From NCBI GenBank assembly GCA_013151315.1, contig JAADIN010000015.1:1-10690 (forward strand): DNA of 10,690 bases. Direction: 5' to 3'. The notes under the pieces were generated by a model. It was not told the DNA's origin and ran no database searches. It saw nothing but the letters and a program-made list of their open reading frames with translations. Positions within the stretch are counted from its first letter, which is position 1. Every line of letters starts with the position of its first letter. The position numbers and the translations under genes were made by a program. Positions 5,786-10,690 of the stretch are shown here, piece by piece. The stretch is from Planctomycetota bacterium (GTDB lineage: Bacteria > Planctomycetota > Planctomycetia > Pirellulales > Lacipirellulaceae).

Positions 5786-7996
5786 CTAGACTCTTGCATG
5801 GTAACTCGTCCGATAAGCCAACCATTGTTCAACAACCAACACCGCAAGTAGCAAATACAGCAGCGTATCGCTCAGCCGAAAACCGGCCAGTTGATCGTCG
5901 CTGGCGTTCATCTGCGTCGCAAGCGAAAACTCGTAGTCAATCCCTTTCAGGCGTTCGGCCAAGCCGTCGCGGTCGAGGTGATGCAAATCTCCTTCGCCCG
6001 CCGGTACATTGACGGCCAGCGGACGCTGTTCGGGTTTTCCGTCGCGCGGCTGCAACTGAAACTGCCAAATGCCGCTCCTCTCGCTGCGCCCCGGGTTGAC
6101 CGTATAGGTGCTCGAATCGTCTTGCGGCGTCAAACTCAGGGTGCGGCTTTCATGGGTGCGCGGGATTTTTACCCGAACCTCGGGTTGGTAGTCGGCCACC
6201 GGCAATTCAAATTCGAGTGAGTCGCCCACTTGATGGTGATCGAATTGCCGACGGGTCGACGAAAGATAGCCAACCAGCTCGTTCGCATAAACGGGGAAGA
6301 CGGGATTCAGGCTCCAATTGCTCCAAACGCCCAGATCGGTCGATTGGGGCGAAAGCTTGCAGAACTGGACTACGACTCGGCCTTTGCCAAACTGTCGGTC
6401 AACTATAAAGGGGGCTCCGTTTCGCAGACTCGCAAGAATGCTCGTCTCACCACTTGTGGGAAGACGCCAGTCGGGATCAATCGCGTAATAAAAATGGACA
6501 TCGATGACCGACAAAAAACTGTTCCGTTGGCCAGCAAAAACGCGAAACACCGGATGCTCGGAAACCTCGACATCCGGCTTGGTTCGATCAGCGTCGTCGA
6601 GCATTTGCGAGGGCACATCGAGCGGCGCAGGTAAAAGCCCCACTCCGTCGCGATAGAGTCTTTCATTGTAAAAAGGTCGATGGACTTGGGGGCCCAGAAA
6701 AATCCCGAGACCGCCCCCTTGCTCGACATACTGCTCGAGGGCGGCCACTTCGGTCTCATCGAGCCGCGCGACGTCGAGCAGACAGATCGCGGCAAATTTC
6801 TTTAGTTGGTCGTGCTTCCGAAGAAAGCTGGGACTTTCGACCTGAGGATTCCAGCCCGGCTTGCTCGTACCGCCTGGATTCAGCGCGGTCCGCAGAAAAA
6901 AACCATCGTCTCCTTCACGCGATCCGTCGACAAGCAGAATGGGAAACTCGCCCGGCACTTGGCAGGCAAAGTAACCGACGTTGTCGATCTCCAGCGAATC
7001 GCTTTCCAAAGAGGCTTGCAACTGATGGGCACCTGCGGTGGGGAACGTGACTCGAAAGCGGCGTGTGACCTCTTCGCCCGGCGGAATTTCATCAAAAAGC
7101 ACCGCCGGCAGTTGGTGGCCATCTTGCGTAACGCCGACCGTGACCGCGGCAGCCGGCTGGTCGCCGTAGTTCGCCACCTTCAATTGAAACCAAGTTTCGA
7201 CCCCAGCCGCCCGAATTCCGGCCTCGGGCTCGAGACGCGTCACCGCCAGATTGGGGCGAGACTCTTCGACGCATTGCACCAAATGCAAACGGGCCGATTG
7301 TTCTCGCAACTGGCCAAGCAGTTGCCGAACTTCCGTCTCTTTTTCCCATTGATGGTTACGGAAATCAGAAATGATCGTCACGATGCGCGCTTCATCTTCA
7401 GTAGGCTCGGGAAGGCCAAGGGCCGCCTGGATCGCTTCGAGAGGCCCGGCGTCGGTTTCCGAAACTTGCAGTTTGCCGAGGAGCGATTCGATCTCGTCGG
7501 CCAGTTGTCGGTCGAGCGACCGATCTCCCAAGTCGAACTCTGCCCCCGCCGAGAGATGTGCAGTTTGCGAAAACCGCAACAACGTCAGCTTTTGAGGTTC
7601 GGACCGAGCCATCGCCTGATCGACCAATTGGCTCACCACCCGTTTGGCTTCTTTGAGCGCATGGGTCTGCCCCCAGCGGTCGGCCATCGAATAACTGTCG
7701 TCGAGCAAAATCAAATGATGGGTGGTCCCCTGGCCGAGTAGCCTTCCCCAGGAGGACCGCAAAATCGGACCCGCCAACATAAAAACCACCAGCGCCACGG
7801 CCGCAGTACGAAGCAGAAGCAAAAGCAATTGACGCAAGACGATCCACTTTTTGTTGCGTCGCTGACTTTCCAGCAGAAACTCCATCGCCGCCCATTCGAC
7901 ACGCCGATGCCGTCGCAAATTGATCAAATGGATCACTAGCGGCAGAGCAATCAGCGGCAATCCAATCGTTAGCAGCGATTGAAACAAAAACGACAC
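5786..7996 (-). CDS. BatA-type membrane protein with vWA and glutamine-amidotransferase-like domains (736 aa)
   Basis: The start is a GTG at 7996 with AGGAG 6 bases upstream. The N-terminus is the BatA-type double-membrane segment: helix 1 about 4-25, a basic linker (NLRRHRRVEWAAMEFL), helix 2 about 52-78. A von Willebrand A domain (about 92-245) follows, with a complete MIDAS start D99-x-S101-x-S103 in LLDDSYSM and a later VTIISDFRNH strand. Residues about 248-345 look like a CARDB-type beta domain (AVTRLEPEAGIR...). Residues about 350-480 look like the glutamine-amidotransferase-like fold often found in these proteins (ILLVDGSREGDD, then EQYVEQGGGLGIFLG), with no obvious catalytic Cys-His pair. 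A beta-rich part and a C-terminal membrane helix (about 711-727) end the protein. Most of the chain should face the periplasm. It lies downstream of MoxR and DUF58, and MoxR probably acts on it. The actual process served by this gene set is unknown. Confidence 0.9.
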   Translation of the reverse strand: MSFLFQSLLTIGLPLIALPLVIHLINLRRHRRVEWAAMEFLLESQRRNKKWIVLRQLLLLLLRTAAVALVVFMLAGPILRSSWGRLLGQGTTHHLILLDDSYSMADRWGQTHALKEAKRVVSQLVDQAMARSEPQKLTLLRFSQTAHLSAGAEFDLGDRSLDRQLADEIESLLGKLQVSETDAGPLEAIQAALGLPEPTEDEARIVTIISDFRNHQWEKETEVRQLLGQLREQSARLHLVQCVEESRPNLAVTRLEPEAGIRAAGVETWFQLKVANYGDQPAAAVTVGVTQDGHQLPAVLFDEIPPGEEVTRRFRVTFPTAGAHQLQASLESDSLEIDNVGYFACQVPGEFPILLVDGSREGDDGFFLRTALNPGGTSKPGWNPQVESPSFLRKHDQLKKFAAICLLDVARLDETEVAALEQYVEQGGGLGIFLGPQVHRPFYNERLYRDGVGLLPAPLDVPSQMLDDADRTKPDVEVSEHPVFRVFAGQRNSFLSVIDVHFYYAIDPDWRLPTSGETSILASLRNGAPFIVDRQFGKGRVVVQFCKLSPQSTDLGVWSNWSLNPVFPVYANELVGYLSSTRRQFDHHQVGDSLEFELPVADYQPEVRVKIPRTHESRTLSLTPQDDSSTYTVNPGRSERSGIWQFQLQPRDGKPEQRPLAVNVPAGEGDLHHLDRDGLAERLKGIDYEFSLATQMNASDDQLAGFRLSDTLLYLLLAVLVVEQWLAYRTSYHARV

Positions 7997-8029
7997 TTCT
8001 ATCTCCTATCAAAGCTTGCAAAAAATTTC

Positions 8030-8187
8030 ACCACAAAGCACACAGAGATCACCGAGTGAAAGAGGGGATAAAAATGAACCACAACGGAACTACGGAAACA
8101 AAGAAATTATTTTTTTCGTGGTTCCCGTTGTTTCGTTGTGGTTCAACTTCTTTCTTGAAACTCGGTGTTCTCTGTGCCTCCGCGGTT
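8030..8187. repeat. Long imperfect inverted repeat (about 158 bp) between DUF58 and the BatA-type gene
   Basis: The inner stem pairs TGAACCACAACG (8075-8086) perfectly with CGTTGTGGTTCA (8134-8145) and continues imperfectly to about 8106 and 8112, with an A/T-rich tip. The outer stem pairs CACAGAGATCACCGAG (8041-8056) with CTCGGTGTTCTCTGTG (8161-8176) with one mismatch, then more loosely out to 8030 and 8187. The right arm at 8161-8185 is copy 2 of the repeat at 5706-5730. Short frames inside it look spurious. It would form a large hairpin in the transcript between the two genes. Confidence 0.8.
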
Positions 8188-8206
8188 ATTTTTCTTACCT
8201 TATTTT

Positions 8207-9112
8207 TCAATGCATTCTTGCCGACGCCACCCGCCGGCACAAAAACGCGGCCAGGGCCGCATCCAACGGATCGCTTGTTCGCACCAAGGCATAGTCGACC
8301 GCGTCGCGGGCACAGCCGCGCCGTAAGGTAGTCAGGAATGTTTCTAGGGCTTCGAGGTATCCATCGCGCAGTGCCCGGGGGTTGCAGGTCATGTGCTCGG
8401 GTAGCTCCATTCCTTCAAATCGTGTGGGGCCCTCGAACGGAAAATCGAGCTCATCATCGTCCATGATGTGAATCACCAGCACATCATGGCCACGTTGACG
8501 CAGGAGCCGCAGCCCTCGCAAAACCGATTCCACGTCGCCTAATAAATCAGAAATTAAAACCATCAGGCCGCGGCGAGGGCTGACTTCGACGATCTCTCGC
8601 AGAATCGCTCCGGTGTCGGTCTTGTTTTGGGGATCGCTCGCATCGAGCGCACGGACGATCGTCTTCAGATGCGTCTGCCTGCTACGCTGCGGCGTTCGCG
8701 CTCGAATCGTCTCGTCAAACGCGATGCAACCGACCGAGTCGTGCTGTTTTAGCAGTAGGTAGGCAAGGCTCGTGGCAACCGTCGCTGCGTATTCATATTT
8801 ATTGAGCGGCCCCGAACCGTACTGCATGCTTGCCGAAACATCGACCATCAGCGTGCAACGCATGTTCGTATCTTCTTCGAACTGCTTGACGTAGAGACGA
8901 TCTTGCTTGGCCCAGACTTTCCAGTCGACGTGCCGAAGATCGTCGCCGGGCGCGTATTGCCGGTGCTGCAAGAACTCGACCGACTGGCCAAAGTAAGGGC
9001 TTCGGTGCATACCGCTGAGCAGCCCTTCGACGATGTGCCGAGCGCGCAATTCGAGTCGACCAATCCGCCGAATCGTCTCAGGATGCAAAAATCGTTTGGA
9101 ATCGGGCGTCAT
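8207..9112 (-). CDS. DUF58 protein with vWA-type metal site (301 aa)
   Basis: The DUF58 core is clear: RQYAPGDDLRHVDWKVWAK (about 51-69), then VKQFEEDTNMRCTLMVD, and a MIDAS motif D91-x-S93-x-S95 in DVSASM. GLMVLISDLLGD further on forms the next vWA strand. No membrane helix is seen, so it is probably cytoplasmic, as for the shorter DUF58 proteins encoded beside MoxR. AGGAGG at 9125-9130 directly abuts an ATG at 9124, too close for initiation, and lies 12 bases before the ATG at 9112, which I chose; 9124 would add only MSWP. The start lies inside the end of the moxR-like gene (35-bp overlap), so translation is probably coupled. A longer reading from 9199 starts deep inside moxR and is not supported. 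Partners are inferred to be the MoxR ATPase and the BatA-type protein. Confidence 0.92.
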   Translation of the reverse strand: MTPDSKRFLHPETIRRIGRLELRARHIVEGLLSGMHRSPYFGQSVEFLQHRQYAPGDDLRHVDWKVWAKQDRLYVKQFEEDTNMRCTLMVDVSASMQYGSGPLNKYEYAATVATSLAYLLLKQHDSVGCIAFDETIRARTPQRSRQTHLKTIVRALDASDPQNKTDTGAILREIVEVSPRRGLMVLISDLLGDVESVLRGLRLLRQRGHDVLVIHIMDDDELDFPFEGPTRFEGMELPEHMTCNPRALRDGYLEALETFLTTLRRGCARDAVDYALVRTSDPLDAALAAFLCRRVASARMH

Positions 9113-10133
9113 TGGCCAACTCATCCTCCTGGGTTGGCGTGGATTCGAGCAGCGCGTCGATGATGCTGTCGGACGTGATGCCGTCGCTCTCCGCGGCAAA
9201 GTTGACCACGATCCGATGACGCAACACGGGCCCCGCCAACGCCTGGATATCTTGAACCGTCACATGCGACCGCCCCTGCATCAACGCCCGCGCTTTGGCA
9301 CCGACGACAAGAAACTGCACCGCACGTGGCCCGGCTCCCCAAGCCAACTGATCGGCCACGATCTCGGGCACCCCTTCTTCGCCGACACGCGTCTGCCGCA
9401 CCAGCGACAGCGTGTAGCGAATCACATGATCGCTGACCGGCACTTCACGCACCAAATTTTGCAGCGCAAGAATTTCCTCCGGCGCGACGGTCGGCACAAT
9501 CGAATCGGACTGCGTCGTAGTCGTGCGACGGGCAACTTCAAACTCCTGCTCAAAACTTGGGTACGTAACCAGCACTTTGAACATAAACCGATCTTGCTGC
9601 GCCTCGGGCAACGGATAGGTCCCCTCTTGCTCAATCGGATTTTGCGTCGCCAAAACAAAGAACGGATCGGACAACTGATGTCGAACCCGACCGACCGTCA
9701 CCTGCCGTTCCTGCATCGCTTCGAGCAGCGCCGCTTGTGTCTTCGGCGGCGTACGATTGATCTCGTCGGCCAAGATGATATTAGAAAACAGCGGTCCTTC
9801 AAGAAAGCGGACTTCACGCTGCCCGGTCGAGCGGTTTTCTTCAATGATATCGGTGCCCGTGATGTCGGCAGGCATCAGATCGGGCGTAAATTGAATCCGG
9901 CTAAACGAGAGGCTCAGCGACCGAGCCAACGTGCTAATGAGCAGTGTCTTCGCCAGCCCCGGCACACCTTCGAGCATACAATGCCCTCGACTGAACAGAC
10001 TGATGAGCAGTTGGTCGATAACATCATCTTGCCCAACGATGACCTGCCGCAATTGTTGGCGAATGCCTTCGACCGCCTTGGCCAGTCGCTGGATCACTTG
10101 TTCGTCGGCAGCGGTTGATTCGGAGTTGTTCAT
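9078..10133 (-). CDS. MoxR-family AAA+ ATPase (351 aa)
   Basis: This is a cytoplasmic AAA+ ATPase of the MoxR type, thought to act as a chaperone or assembly factor for vWA-domain proteins. Walker A is GVPGLAKT (56-63), Walker B is ILADEINR (120-127), sensor 1 is ATQNP (162-166), and an arginine motif DRFMFK lies at 181-186. The MoxR-typical FTPDLMPADITG (82-93), EGPLFSNIILAD and EGTYPLPEAQQDRF are all present. The length is near the family norm of 320-350. The ATG at 10133 is preceded by no strong ribosome site. The gene is 83 bp downstream of the prenyltransferase-repeat gene and overlaps the DUF58 gene, so it probably sits in the same transcript as DUF58. The family call is very firm; its substrate is inferred to be the DUF58 and BatA-type vWA proteins. 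Confidence 0.96.
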   Translation of the reverse strand: MNNSESTAADEQVIQRLAKAVEGIRQQLRQVIVGQDDVIDQLLISLFSRGHCMLEGVPGLAKTLLISTLARSLSLSFSRIQFTPDLMPADITGTDIIEENRSTGQREVRFLEGPLFSNIILADEINRTPPKTQAALLEAMQERQVTVGRVRHQLSDPFFVLATQNPIEQEGTYPLPEAQQDRFMFKVLVTYPSFEQEFEVARRTTTTQSDSIVPTVAPEEILALQNLVREVPVSDHVIRYTLSLVRQTRVGEEGVPEIVADQLAWGAGPRAVQFLVVGAKARALMQGRSHVTVQDIQALAGPVLRHRIVVNFAAESDGITSDSIIDALLESTPTQEDELANDARFQTIFAS

Positions 10134-10216
10134 TCAAGTAGTGCCTGGGAATAGCTCAAAAAAATAGGATTGGTATTTTGGTCAGGGCACCGGCTAGGGT
10201 TGTTTTGGCCCTTTTT

Positions 10217-10690
10217 TCATCGCTGATAGACCGGCAAACTGGCCCGTTCCAATTGCAGAATGATAAGGTTTAGCGACGTCGTGTAAACCGGGCCTACGTA
10301 ACCCTGCTTCCAAACCGTCACGGCATGATCGCCGATTTGAATCTGGTCGGCTTCTTCCAGCAGACGCTTGCTCACCTCGCGGCGGTAGGTTTCCCAGCCA
10401 CTGCCCCCTTCGCGGTACATCACCTGGGCATAATAAAAATGGGCATAGTGCCAATGGCCAAAACTGTCGTGGCTGCCCGGCTTGAGATGCTGCTTGCAAT
10501 ACGCCAACATCTTGGGGACATAGGTGTCGTCGTACTCGCCTGCGTTGTAGAGACACGCAATCGCGGCCGCGCTGATCGCGGGCCGGCTGCCTCCGCCCTT
10601 CGAGCTGTATTGCACCCCGCCGTCGGTATGCGTGCATTTGTGGATGTAGCCAATCGCTTTGTCGATAATTTCCTTAGGAACCGGGATCGC
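10217..10690 (-). CDS. Prenyltransferase/squalene-oxidase-repeat protein, C-terminal part (157 aa visible)
   Basis: The frame is open to the right edge of the window, so the start is missing; a GTG at 10615 is internal. The repeat-type GGVQYSSKGGG-SRPAISAAAI and the alpha-helical YAHFYYAQVMYREGG are typical of the alpha/alpha-barrel prenyltransferase and terpene-cyclase repeat fold. The end, VYTTSLNLIILQLERASLPV followed by YQR, matches the tail I remember for planctomycete prenyltransferase-repeat proteins (memory). No DxDD-type cyclase motif is visible in this part, so I do not call it a squalene-hopene cyclase. It is just upstream of MoxR on the same strand, and these families commonly neighbour each other in planctomycetes. 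Its function is not known. Confidence 0.82.
   Translation of the reverse strand, partial: AIPVPKEIIDKAIGYIHKCTHTDGGVQYSSKGGGSRPAISAAAIACLYNAGEYDDTYVPKMLAYCKQHLKPGSHDSFGHWHYAHFYYAQVMYREGGSGWETYRREVSKRLLEEADQIQIGDHAVTVWKQGYVGPVYTTSLNLIILQLERASLPVYQR

Noticed and set aside
5377..6012. A 211-residue open frame on the + strand across the ndk / BatA gap
   Set aside because: It covers repeats and overlaps both flanking genes antisense; its composition is not protein-like.
6806..7741. A 311-residue open frame opposite the BatA-type gene
   Set aside because: It is an antisense shadow of a gene with clear vWA and membrane features; no domain is visible in it.
8030..8187. A CRISPR array or insertion sequence at the repeat locus
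   Set aside because: The units are inverted, not evenly spaced direct repeats with spacers, and there is no transposase or target duplication that I can identify.
8016..8331. Short open frames on both strands over the inverted repeat
   Set aside because: They follow the repeat sequence itself, have no ribosome sites, and two of them run into the DUF58 gene in the wrong frame.
9033..10118. A 361-residue open frame opposite moxR
   Set aside because: It is a mirror of the strongly conserved MoxR coding frame, rich in Arg, His and Gln, with no recognisable domain.
10134..10216. Possible terminator between the prenyltransferase-repeat gene and moxR
   Set aside because: Only a 5-bp AGGGC/GCCCT pairing with a 19-base loop is seen, and the T-run is too far away to belong to it.

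Overview
The window most likely comes from a planctomycete, probably of the Pirellulales. I infer this from a secreted DUF1598-type protein (a family I know essentially from planctomycetes), a MoxR / DUF58 / BatA-type gene row next to a prenyltransferase-repeat protein, weak or absent Shine-Dalgarno sites at several starts, and short dispersed repeats between genes. No database search was possible.

Layout. (1) 1-636: 3' part of a membrane fatty-acid desaturase on the + strand. (2) 647-1991: a secreted DUF1598-like protein on the - strand, converging on the desaturase. Both genes carry an apparent frameshift close to their 3' ends. With both repaired, the stop codons lie 10 bp apart. (3) 2261-4315: an FHA-GAF-AAA+(sigma-54)-Fis activator, divergent from the DUF1598 gene. 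(4) 4483-5010: a single-domain CheX-type phosphatase. It ends at a good hairpin terminator shared with (5) nucleoside diphosphate kinase, 5052-5513, on the - strand. (6) 5786-10690, all on the - strand and transcribed from right to left: the end of a prenyltransferase/squalene-oxidase-repeat protein, a MoxR AAA+ ATPase, a DUF58 protein with a vWA metal site, and a membrane-anchored BatA/vWA protein.

The MoxR, DUF58 and BatA-type genes probably work together. MoxR ATPases act as chaperones or remodelling factors for vWA-domain proteins, and both downstream genes encode proteins with a DxSxS metal site. MoxR and DUF58 overlap. DUF58 and the BatA-type gene are separated by about 160 bp of imperfect inverted repeat. 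The FHA-GAF regulator and the CheX-like protein suggest signalling by phospho-threonine and phospho-aspartate, but no kinase, receiver or target is visible here.

The most notable points are the paired 3'-end frameshifts, the dispersed repeats (a long hairpin at 8030-8187 and a relative at 5706-5730), the lone CheX with a perfect catalytic signature, and a 17-bp palindrome upstream of ndk. I see no CRISPR array, rRNA, tRNA, transposase or phage gene. Apart from these points the region looks like ordinary chromosome, and I found no convincing new multi-gene system.
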